Source: Clostridia bacterium (GTDB taxonomy: Bacteria > Bacillota > Clostridia > Oscillospirales > CAG-272). From it: a stretch of DNA of 13,631 bases. Positions 1 through 4,477 of the stretch are shown here, one piece after another. The stretch spans positions 1-13,631 of the forward strand of contig JAFQUL010000143.1 of NCBI GenBank assembly GCA_017408535.1, given 5' to 3'. Position 1 is the first letter of the stretch; the number at the start of each line of letters is the position of its first letter. Under the pieces are notes generated by a model, which searched no databases, had not been told where the DNA came from, and saw only the letters and a program-made list of their open reading frames with translations. The translations under genes and the position numbers were made by a program.

Positions 1-55
1 GTTTTTTATAATTTTTTAAAAAACATATTGAACTCTTTGGGGCTTTCTTTGAACG

Positions 56-87
56 CCCGGGGGCTAACGCAGTTCGCCCCTACCGGG
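56..87. repeat. REP-like G+C-rich palindrome
   Basis: GGGGC at 60-64 pairs with GCCCC at 76-80, AAC (66-68) with GTT (72-74), and the outer CCCG (56-59) with CGGG (84-87) across a small bulge. It stands out against an A/T-rich surrounding. Similar palindromes containing GGGGCGAAC are, as I recall, common intergenic repeats in clostridial genomes. Whether it is multicopy here cannot be seen from one window. Confidence 0.4.
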
Positions 88-155
88 TTTGTGCGAAATT
101 TGAAGATATATATCAAACTTGTCGGTCCCTACCGGTCTCATACCACCGTTAGATC

Positions 156-202
156 AGACTCCGCAACTTTCACACTATTTCTCAAGTAGGTATCTCCGAC
201 AA
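156..202. repeat. 47-bp direct repeat, copy A
   Basis: Identical to 292-338 except for one base (G190 versus A326); the two copies are 136 bp apart. Copy A ends in GACAA, which is also the first five bases of the tRNA fragment at 198-216. Read on the minus strand it lies directly downstream of that fragment, as copy B lies downstream of the intact tRNA-Val and its terminator. Confidence 0.9.
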
Positions 203-216
203 CTAGATTCGAACTA
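198..216 (-). pseudogene. tRNA-Val 3'-arm fragment
   Basis: These 19 bases are identical to 381-399, which code for the T arm and three acceptor-stem bases of the intact tRNA-Val. The rest of the acceptor stem, the CCA and the terminator are missing on one side, and the D and anticodon arms on the other. It cannot make a tRNA. The best reading is a remnant of a duplicated tRNA-Val locus; a worn attachment-site copy is a weaker alternative because such copies normally keep the 3' end of the tRNA. Confidence 0.7.
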
Positions 217-217
217 T

Positions 218-255
218 CAATTGAAACCCCATCGCTCTGCTCGGGGTATCAATTG
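218..255. repeat. Inverted repeat with 12-nt loop
   Basis: CAATTGAAACCCC (218-230) pairs with GGGGTATCAATTG (243-255) with one mismatch. No T tract follows on either strand, so it is a poor terminator. It fills the space between the tRNA fragment and the second copy of the 47-bp repeat. Function unknown. Confidence 0.6.
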
Positions 256-291
256 CCAAAGTTGCTGTTTGCGGTTATCTCTGATTTCATA

Positions 292-338
292 AGACTCCGC
301 AACTTTCACACTATTTCTCAAGTAGATATCTCCGACAA
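292..338. repeat. 47-bp direct repeat, copy B
   Basis: Second copy of 156-202 with a single difference at 326. It ends in GACAA (334-338) where it meets the terminator of tRNA-Val. Comparing the two copies shows what was lost between repeat and tRNA in copy A. Confidence 0.9.
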
Positions 339-374
339 AAAGAAAAGACACGCTGATGCGTGTCTTTTCTTTTT
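337..374 (-). terminator. Intrinsic terminator of tRNA-Val
   Basis: On the minus strand, immediately after the CCA end of the tRNA, a stem with core GACACGC/GCGTGTC and a 4-base loop (354-357) is flanked by A-rich sequence on one side and a run rich in T on the other. The stem extends into the A/T arms to about 17 bp, so it could also work in the opposite direction. Confidence 0.85.
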
Positions 375-450
375 GGTGGAGACAACTAGATTCGAACTAG
401 TGACCCCTTGCATGTCAAGCAAGTACTCTAACCAACTGAGCTATGCCTCC
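374..450 (-). tRNA. tRNA-Val (anticodon GAC)
   Basis: The minus strand folds into a complete cloverleaf of 77 nt including an encoded CCA. The acceptor stem is GGAGGCA/TGTCTCC, the D stem GCTC/GAGT, the anticodon stem CTTGC/GCAAG with loop TTGACAT, the variable loop GGGTC, and the T arm ACTAG-TTCGAAT-CTAGT. Anticodon GAC reads the valine codon GUC. It has its own promoter and terminator, so it appears to be a single-gene unit. A 19-bp piece of it is repeated at 198-216. Confidence 0.95.
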
Positions 451-463
451 GTCAACGGGTGTT

Positions 464-492
464 ATTATAACATACAAAAAGAGAAAAATCAA
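464..492 (-). promoter_or_regulatory. Sigma-A promoter of tRNA-Val
   Basis: On the minus strand TTGATT (487-492) and a perfect TATAAT (464-469) are separated by 17 bp. Transcription would begin about 5-10 bases before the tRNA 5' end at 450. Confidence 0.8.
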
Positions 493-535
493 GTAGAATA
501 TGAGATTTTTACAAATAAGATTTTCCAAGTGACGT

Positions 536-584
536 ATTTTGTCCCGGCAACCACATTCACAGTCGGTGGTTACCGGGATAAAAT
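536..584. repeat. Long inverted repeat downstream of the Dabb gene
   Basis: Arms 536-554 and 566-584 pair over 19 positions with one C/A mismatch and one G-T wobble, around an 11-base loop. It sits 27 bases past the stop codon of the minus-strand Dabb gene. There is no clean T tract after the stem on either strand, so it may protect a 3' end or be a weak terminator rather than a classical one. Confidence 0.6.
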
Positions 585-610
585 AGAATTTTAGATTCGT
601 TTATGTTTAA

Positions 611-904
611 TTACACCTCATAATCAAGAGAAAGCCTTACGTCAACGTTAGGTCTAACAAGGCCGTTTGCCGCCTCCAGGTGGAGAGGGTGGGACTGATA
701 TGCCATGAGAGCTGCCTCGCTCTCAAAGGTGGAGTCCATCATAAGGTCTCCCGAGGAGGAAGAGAGCTTGTCTATGACGATCTCCATTTTTATGAGCCCG
801 TCTATCTTGCCGACCAGACCCTCAAGGGCGGCCTTTATTTTCTTGCCGGTCTCGGCCGGGTCTACTCCATCCTTGTATTTCCATATTATCATGTGTTTTA
901 CCAT
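611..904 (-). CDS. Dabb-domain (stress-responsive alpha/beta-barrel) protein
   Basis: This 97-residue protein matches the Dabb family, small ferredoxin-like dimeric alpha/beta-barrel proteins. Visible marks are the N-terminal VKHMIIWKYKDG strand with its histidine (His4), a helical middle at about 16-31, and the late YQSHPLHLEAAN segment (69-80), which matches the family's usual YxxHPxHxxV-like motif. There is no signal peptide or membrane segment, so it is cytoplasmic. Family members range from plant stress proteins to polyketide cyclases and many bacterial ones of unknown role; no substrate can be named here. GAGGT lies about 8 bases before the ATG. It is transcribed away from rpmH from a divergent promoter (1019-1047) and stands alone. 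Confidence 0.85.
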   Translation of the reverse strand: MVKHMIIWKYKDGVDPAETGKKIKAALEGLVGKIDGLIKMEIVIDKLSSSSGDLMMDSTFESEAALMAYQSHPLHLEAANGLVRPNVDVRLSLDYEV

Positions 905-1018
905 TTCTTTTTACCTCGCGTAATTAGTTTTTTTGGTCTTCGGTCGTTCTCAGCGAAAAAAAACGCCGGAAAGACCGGGAACGTGTTTTATTCCGCGCCC
1001 CTTTTTATTCTGACTTTA

Positions 1019-1047
1019 ACTTTAGCAAATAAATCTCACCTTGTCAA
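1019..1047 (-). promoter_or_regulatory. Probable promoter of the Dabb gene
   Basis: On the minus strand TTGACA (1042-1047) and TAAAGT (1019-1024) are 17 bp apart, giving a transcript leader of about 105 bases. Its -35 box lies 18 bp from the -35 box of the plus-strand promoter at 1066-1094, so the two face away from each other. Confidence 0.65.
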
Positions 1048-1067
1048 TATATTTTGGACAATATATT
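1045..1067. promoter_or_regulatory. Paired CAATATATT repeats between divergent promoters
   Basis: CAATATATT occurs at 1045-1053 and again at 1059-1067, start to start 14 bp apart, exactly between and over the two -35 boxes. AATATATT is itself palindromic. The position suits an operator, but A/T-rich promoter spacers also produce such repeats by chance, and no known regulator is recognised. Confidence 0.3.
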
Positions 1068-1094
1068 TACATTACGGCACATATATGGTAGAAT
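1066..1094 (+). promoter_or_regulatory. Upstream promoter P1 of the rpmH operon
   Basis: TTTACA (1066-1071) and TAGAAT (1089-1094) are separated by 17 bp. A transcript from here would carry a leader of about 180 bases before rpmH. Weaker than the promoter at 1168. Confidence 0.55.
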
Positions 1095-1167
1095 GTAACG
1101 GCGGTGCCCGGCCATGGAGTCCTTTTCAAAAAAAGGGCGAATAAGAGAAAAATAATCGCAAAAACTA

Positions 1168-1197
1168 TTGACATTGATGGGTGTTTTCATATATAAT
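1168..1197 (+). promoter_or_regulatory. Main promoter P2 of the rpmH operon
   Basis: A perfect TTGACA (1168-1173) and perfect TATAAT (1192-1197) are 18 bp apart. Strength fits the heavy demand for ribosomal protein L34. The transcript would start near 1204, leaving a leader of about 80 bases. Confidence 0.85.
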
Positions 1198-1202
1198 AAG
1201 GT

Positions 1203-1244
1203 GTGTTGTTATGTGATTTTACATTACTCGGTACGTATTAACAC
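1203..1244 (+). promoter_or_regulatory. 5'-leader hairpin of rpmH mRNA
   Basis: GTGTTGTTATG (1203-1213) pairs with CGTATTAACAC (1234-1244) over 11 positions, with one T-T mismatch and two wobble pairs. It falls at the predicted 5' end of the P2 transcript, where a stem would shield the RNA from decay. A binding site for feedback by a ribosomal protein is possible but has no support here. Confidence 0.4.
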
Positions 1245-1282
1245 GCTTCCGATTTTTGAACTTAAAGGGGAGGTGCAAAAGA

Positions 1283-1417
1283 ATGCTCAGAACATATCAG
1301 CCTAAGAAGCGCCATAGAAAAATGGAGCACGGATTCAGAAAGAGAATGAAGACTGCCAACGGCCGTAAAGTACTTAAGAGAAGACGCGCAAAGGGCAGAG
1401 TACAGCTCACTTATTGA
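1283..1417 (+). CDS. rpmH: 50S ribosomal protein L34
   Basis: The 44-residue product is strongly basic and matches L34 along its whole length. It has the N-terminal RTYQPKKRHRK stretch, the HGFRKRM core (16-22) and the NGRKVLKRRRAKGR segment (26-39). L34 is a small protein of the large ribosomal subunit that packs against 23S rRNA. The usual length is 44-46 residues, so it is complete. An excellent Shine-Dalgarno (GGGGAGGTG, 1267-1275) lies 7 bases before the ATG. It opens the cluster rpmH-rnpA-yidD-yidC-jag, with a strong promoter at 1168-1197. In many bacteria dnaA lies just upstream in the opposite orientation; here a Dabb gene and tRNA-Val are found instead. Confidence 0.97.
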   Translation: MLRTYQPKKRHRKMEHGFRKRMKTANGRKVLKRRRAKGRVQLTY

Positions 1418-1424
1418 GTTATGA

Positions 1425-1462
1425 CCGGCGGGGCAAAGAGATCGCTTCTTTGCCCGGACCGG
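1425..1462 (+). promoter_or_regulatory. Stable hairpin just after rpmH
   Basis: GGGCAAAGA (1431-1439) pairs perfectly with TCTTTGCCC (1447-1455) and an outer CCGG (1425-1428) with CCGG (1459-1462). It starts 8 bases past the rpmH stop. No T tract follows, so it is more likely an RNA 3'-end protection or processing structure that would let rpmH mRNA outlast the rest of the operon. Confidence 0.6.
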
Positions 1463-1509
1463 TGAAATACCACGAAAACCGCCAGAGTTTGTCGCAGGAT
1501 ACGAGGGAC

Positions 1510-1552
1510 AAGCTATTGGGGGTTTTGCTTTAGTAACAGCTTTTTTATTTTT
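1510..1552 (+). terminator. Candidate partial terminator between rpmH and rnpA
   Basis: AAGCTATTG (1510-1518) pairs with TAACAGCTT (1534-1542) with one mismatch and one wobble, and the stem runs straight into a T tract with a single interruption (1541-1552). The stem is weak, so partial read-through is likely, which would give less rnpA than rpmH message. An overlapping alternative stem, TTGTC (1489-1493) with GACAA (1507-1511), shares bases 1510-1511 with it. Confidence 0.45.
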
Positions 1553-1599
1553 ATCAATTTATTTTACAGCGAAATTTCCGATGGAAGCGGGTTTTTTAA

Positions 1600-2019
1600 G
1601 TGAAATATCGGGCTATAGGCGAGAATCATCTTTACGGAAAAGCATATGCAAAGGGCAAGAAGTGCGTTGCCGCCCGTGTGGTCGTTTACGTTCTCCGTGA
1701 CTACCGCGCAGAGGCGCTCAGACGTGCCGATCCCTTAAAGCGTCCTATCAACCGCATAGGTCTCACCGTCACCAAGAAGCTTGGAGGCGCAGTTGTGAGG
1801 AGCCGCGTCAAGCGGATCCTCAGAGAGGGCTACAGAGCGGTGGATCGGGAAAATGTTATTGCCAAGGGCAATCTTATCGTTATCGTTGCCAGATCCGGCA
1901 GTGTGACTGCCAAGTCCACCGATATCGCAAAGGATCTGAAGTATGCTTTCCGCAAGCTGGGTATGCTTTCACCCATCTCTCGCGGCGGCTCTGAGAGTGA
2001 GTGTAAAACTGCAAAGTGA
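1600..2019 (+). CDS. rnpA: RNase P protein component
   Basis: RnpA is the protein subunit that helps the RNase P ribozyme bind precursor tRNAs and cut off their 5' leaders. The 139-residue product has the family features: a basic N-terminal segment with YxxAYAKGKK (12-21), the strand VVVYVL (27-32), IGLTVTKKLGGAVVRSRVKR (53-72), which contains the conserved arginine/lysine helix (RNR-type motif, here SRVKRILRE), and the strand LIVIVAR (92-98). It is slightly longer than the usual 110-125 residues because of a short insertion around 36-48 and a Ser/Lys-rich tail. The start is GTG with only a weak upstream GGAAG; no in-frame ATG lies nearby. The gene sits 182 bases after rpmH, and its TGA stop overlaps the GTG start of yidD by four bases. 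Confidence 0.95.
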   Translation: MKYRAIGENHLYGKAYAKGKKCVAARVVVYVLRDYRAEALRRADPLKRPINRIGLTVTKKLGGAVVRSRVKRILREGYRAVDRENVIAKGNLIVIVARSGSVTAKSTDIAKDLKYAFRKLGMLSPISRGGSESECKTAK

Positions 2020-2252
2020 AACACGTTTGTATTTTTTTGATCAATTTTTACAGAAAATTTCTGTCTCCCCTCAAGGGCGGTCCTTCCTGTCGGTTTACCC
2101 CGACCTGCTCGGCATACGCTCTCGAGGCTTTTAAGGTTCACGGCTTTTTCGTGGGTCTGGGACTTACACTGTGGCGGATACTGAGGTGCAACCCCTTCTG
2201 CCGAGGTGGATACGATCCCGTACCCGAGAAAAAAGAGAGGCCGAAGAAATGA
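2016..2252 (+). CDS. yidD: Membrane protein insertion efficiency factor YidD
   Basis: YidD is a small membrane-associated protein that assists YidC/Sec-dependent insertion of membrane proteins. The 78-residue product carries the signature almost unbroken: FYRKFLSPLKG, then PSCRFTPTCSAYALEA with its two conserved cysteines, an amphipathic HGFFVGLGLTLWRILRC stretch, and NPFCRGGYDPVP near the end. The charged tail (KKERPKK) is typical. It starts with GTG inside the GTGA overlap with the rnpA stop, so translation is probably coupled. yidC follows after 94 bases, as in most Firmicutes. Confidence 0.96.
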   Translation: MKHVCIFLINFYRKFLSPLKGGPSCRFTPTCSAYALEAFKVHGFFVGLGLTLWRILRCNPFCRGGYDPVPEKKERPKK

Positions 2253-2309
2253 TAGGCGGCCTTACGTGACGTGGTTCCGCATCAGGCGGACGAGTATATA
2301 AGAAAGGTG

Positions 2310-2329
2310 GAATATGCCGGCGCATATTC
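2310..2329 (+). promoter_or_regulatory. Hairpin over the leader-ORF start upstream of yidC
   Basis: GAATATGC (2310-2317) and GCATATTC (2322-2329) pair perfectly with a 4-base loop. The stem contains the ATG of the leader ORF and touches its Shine-Dalgarno, so folding would hide that start. Confidence 0.6.
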
Positions 2330-2340
2330 TGAAACTTTGA
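2314..2340 (+). CDS. Eight-codon leader ORF upstream of yidC
   Basis: ATG at 2314 is preceded at short distance by AGAAAGGTGG (2301-2310), the only good Shine-Dalgarno in the rnpA-yidC interval. It opens an ORF for MPAHILKL that ends with TGA at 2338-2340, in the same frame as yidC, whose ATG follows after six bases. The yidC ATG itself has no recognisable Shine-Dalgarno. This suggests that ribosomes initiate on the leader and re-initiate on yidC. The peptide is too short to fill the ribosome exit tunnel, so a MifM-type arrest sensor is unlikely. Whether it is translated is unproven. Confidence 0.45.
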   Translation: MPAHILKL

Positions 2341-2346
2341 ATAACT

Positions 2347-3549
2347 ATGCTTGATATTATTGCGATACCCTTTGGGTATGTCATAGAGTTTTTCTATTTT
2401 CTTACAAACAACTACACGATTGCGCTGTTCTTCTTTGCTTTTGCAGTAAAGGTAGTTCTTTTCCCGCTGGGCATCAAGCAGCAGAAGAATCAGGTCAAGC
2501 AGGCTAAGCTTCGTCCTATGGAAATGGCAATACGTAAAAAGTATGCCGGCCGTACAGACAAGCCTACCCAGATGAAGATGAATGAGGAGATACAGAAGCT
2601 TTACACAGAGCAGAACTTCAGCCCTCTCAGCGGCTGTCTGCCCATGCTCCTTCAGTTCCCCATCATCCTTGCTCTTTATAACGTTGTTGTAAATCCCCTG
2701 CGTTATATGTGCCATCTTTCCTCAGAGAAGATCGTTGAGCTTGCCAATATTGCCGTAAAGAACGGCTATATGGCTATCGAAAAGTTCACAAAGGTCACTG
2801 ACGGTGTGGTACAGAGCCTCCAGGGTTATGAGAGCCTTAATCTCGCCAACGTTATGCGTCAGAATTTTTCTTCATTTGCAGATGCAGTTCCCGAGCTCAG
2901 CGAGAAGGCACTTCCCAATTTCAGCCTTTTCGGACTTGATCTTTCCGGCACACCCAGCTTTGATGCACTCAAAACGGGCTTTTCCGCAGAGTGGCTGCTG
3001 TTCCTTATTCCGATACTGACCTTCATTGTTCAGTTCGGCAGCTCCAAGATAATGAAGAAGTTTACCTACAATCCTGCGGCGGCGGCTCAGCAGGCAGGTC
3101 AGAGCGGCTGTCTCATGGACTTTGCTATGCCCATGCTCAGCGTGTTCTTCTGCTTCATCGTTCCTGCCGCTATCGCAGTATACTGGATCTTCCAGGGTAT
3201 CTTCGGTGTCCTTCAGCAGTTCGTGCTGGTCAAGATGTTCCCCGTGCCTCAGCCTACCGAGGAGGAGCTGAAGGAGGCGGAGCGTCAGGTCAACGCAATG
3301 CAGAAAAAGAAGAACAAGCCTAAGTCCCTCTACCAGGAGGATGACGACGATTATTCCGACTATGCAAAAGAGCTGGCGGCCAGATATGCGGCAGAGGATG
3401 CCGAGGCTGACAGGCTGAGAGCAGAGAAGGAAGCAAAGGAAGCTGAGGAGGCCGCTCGGGCTGACGCAGAGACTCCTATTCTCAAGGATGACCGCTCCGA
3501 GCAGAAATTCGAGCGCAAGTCCAAAAAGGATAAGTCCAAAAAGGACTAA
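2347..3549 (+). CDS. yidC: Membrane protein insertase YidC/Oxa1
   Basis: YidC inserts and folds membrane proteins, alone or with SecYEG. Membrane segments are seen at about 22-43, 96-117, 213-232 and 259-300 (two closely spaced). Lys35 in the first segment takes the place of the conserved positive residue in the hydrophilic groove. The cytoplasmic hairpin lies at about 45-90, and the family motif SPLSGCLPMLLQFPIILALY at 92-111. There is no lipobox, unlike Bacillus SpoIIIJ. At 400 residues it is longer than most Gram-positive homologues (roughly 220-290) because of a large outside loop (about 118-210) and a highly charged, Asp/Glu/Lys-rich cytoplasmic tail (about 304-400), which could bind ribosomes or RNA. 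The start at 2347 fits the family N-terminus but lacks its own Shine-Dalgarno; see the leader ORF before it. Confidence 0.96.
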   Translation: MLDIIAIPFGYVIEFFYFLTNNYTIALFFFAFAVKVVLFPLGIKQQKNQVKQAKLRPMEMAIRKKYAGRTDKPTQMKMNEEIQKLYTEQNFSPLSGCLPMLLQFPIILALYNVVVNPLRYMCHLSSEKIVELANIAVKNGYMAIEKFTKVTDGVVQSLQGYESLNLANVMRQNFSSFADAVPELSEKALPNFSLFGLDLSGTPSFDALKTGFSAEWLLFLIPILTFIVQFGSSKIMKKFTYNPAAAAQQAGQSGCLMDFAMPMLSVFFCFIVPAAIAVYWIFQGIFGVLQQFVLVKMFPVPQPTEEELKEAERQVNAMQKKKNKPKSLYQEDDDDYSDYAKELAARYAAEDAEADRLRAEKEAKEAEEAARADAETPILKDDRSEQKFERKSKKDKSKKD

Positions 3550-3589
3550 AGATCAATTCTTTCAAAACAATTTTTATATTCCATCCCAC

Positions 3590-3622
3590 AGGAGAGTACG
3601 GCTACAGCCGTTTGAGATAAAC
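3590..3622 (+). promoter_or_regulatory. Displaced ribosome binding site with intervening hairpin (jag)
   Basis: AGGAGAG (3590-3596) is 26 bases from the jag ATG, too far for normal initiation. Between them ACGGC (3598-3602) and GCCGT (3607-3611) form a stem with a 4-base loop; folding it would shorten the path to about 12 bases. No better Shine-Dalgarno or in-frame start lies in between. Confidence 0.5.
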
Positions 3623-4363
3623 ATGAGAGAAGAATTTGAATTTAAAGCCAAGACCCCCGAAGAAGCAATAGAGAAGGGTAAGGCTGAGCTCGGTGAGAAG
3701 GCCGAGACAATGGAATTTGAGATAGTTAAGCTGCCCACCTCAGGCTTTTTCGGTATCGGCGCTACCCCCGCTGTCGTAAAGTTCTACAGAGACATTCCCG
3801 AGAGCAAGTCTGCAGGCGCTCTCGACTTCATTAAGACCGTTATCAGAAACTTTGATATCGAGGCAGACGTAACCGAGTCTGAGACTGAAGACGGTGCTGT
3901 TCTCCTTACCGTAACCGGTAAAGAGGCAGGTATTCTTATCGGTCACCACGGCGACACCCTTGATTCTCTTCAGTATCTTGCAAACCTTACTGCAAACCAC
4001 AGAAGAGAAGAGGAGAACCGCGACTATACCAAGATCGTTCTCGACATTGAGGGCTACAGAGCCAAGAGAGAAGAGACTCTCCGTGCTCTTGCAAGACGTG
4101 TTGCGGACAAGGTACTCAAGTACAAGAAGAACTATACTCTTGAGCCTATGAATCCCGGCGAGCGCCGTATCATCCACTCTGAGATCCAGGGTATTGAGGG
4201 TGTGTGCACCACCTCTGTCGGCTCTGACGAGAACCGTAAGGTGATCGTTTACCTTGAGGGCACAAATCCCACCTCTGACAGATTCCGTTCCCGTGGCAGA
4301 GGCCGCGGCGGCTACAACCGTCAGGGTAAGAACCGTCAGAATGACGGCGAAGCAGACCTGTAA
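3623..4363 (+). CDS. jag: RNA-binding protein Jag/KhpB
   Basis: Jag (KhpB) is an RNA-binding protein that, in other Firmicutes, partners with KhpA and affects cell elongation and division. The 246-residue product has three domains in order: Jag_N at about 1-53 (EEFEFKAKTPEEAIEKGKAELG, then GFFGIG), a KH domain at about 65-142 with the loop ILIGHHGDTLDSLQYL (104-119), and R3H at about 148-212 with the Arg181-x3-His185 signature in RRIIH. An arginine/glycine-rich tail (219-236) should add nonspecific RNA affinity. I chose the ATG at 3623 because the Jag_N domain begins there; an upstream in-frame ATG (3488) would overlap yidC and adds 45 unrelated residues. The gene follows yidC by 73 bases, the usual partner order. 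Confidence 0.94.
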   Translation: MREEFEFKAKTPEEAIEKGKAELGEKAETMEFEIVKLPTSGFFGIGATPAVVKFYRDIPESKSAGALDFIKTVIRNFDIEADVTESETEDGAVLLTVTGKEAGILIGHHGDTLDSLQYLANLTANHRREEENRDYTKIVLDIEGYRAKREETLRALARRVADKVLKYKKNYTLEPMNPGERRIIHSEIQGIEGVCTTSVGSDENRKVIVYLEGTNPTSDRFRSRGRGRGGYNRQGKNRQNDGEADL

Positions 4364-4407
4364 TCAGCAGATTTACAGTCCGCAGAGTAATTATCAGTAA
4401 TAATAAC

Positions 4408-4461
4408 GAAAACCGCAGAAGGCAGAATCTTCTTAAAACTAATTCTGCGTTTGCGGTTTTC
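4408..4461 (+). terminator. Large stem-loop between jag and mnmE
   Basis: GAAAACCGCA (4408-4417) pairs with TGCGGTTTTC (4452-4461), and an inner GCAGAAT (4422-4428) with ATTCTGC (4442-4448), separated by small internal loops and a 13-base terminal loop. The T run is only four bases and lies within the stem, so termination would be partial at best. It ends 16 bases before the mnmE ATG and may instead be an attenuation or RNA-processing point dividing the operon. Confidence 0.5.
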
Positions 4462-4477
4462 TGCGTTCAGGTGAAAA

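Larger units (their letters stand above)
1..336. other. Gene-free repeat-rich stretch
   Basis: No open reading frame here looks like a protein. The stretch holds a G+C-rich palindrome (56-87), two copies of a 47-bp repeat (156-202 and 292-338), a 19-bp piece of the neighbouring tRNA-Val (198-216) and an inverted repeat (218-255). Positions 1-24 form an A/T-only dyad at the window edge, to which I give no meaning. The whole looks like debris from duplication and deletion downstream of the tRNA gene. Confidence 0.6.

Noticed and set aside
1..24. A/T-only dyad as a terminator or origin element
   Set aside because: Low complexity and cut by the window edge; such dyads are frequent by chance.
198..450. 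tRNA-Val as an integration site for a mobile element
   Set aside because: The duplicated piece is the T arm without the tRNA 3' end, the copies are only 183 bp apart, and no integrase or mobile genes are seen.
253..594. Plus-strand ORF of 113 codons
   Set aside because: It runs antisense through the intact tRNA-Val and its terminator and promoter; the protein resembles no family.
680..1144. Plus-strand ORF of 154 codons
   Set aside because: Antisense to the Dabb gene and then through the divergent promoter region; composition is not protein-like.
3488..3622. Longer jag start at 3488
   Set aside because: It overlaps the yidC tail, adds 45 residues unlike any Jag N-terminus, and the Jag_N domain begins at 3623.
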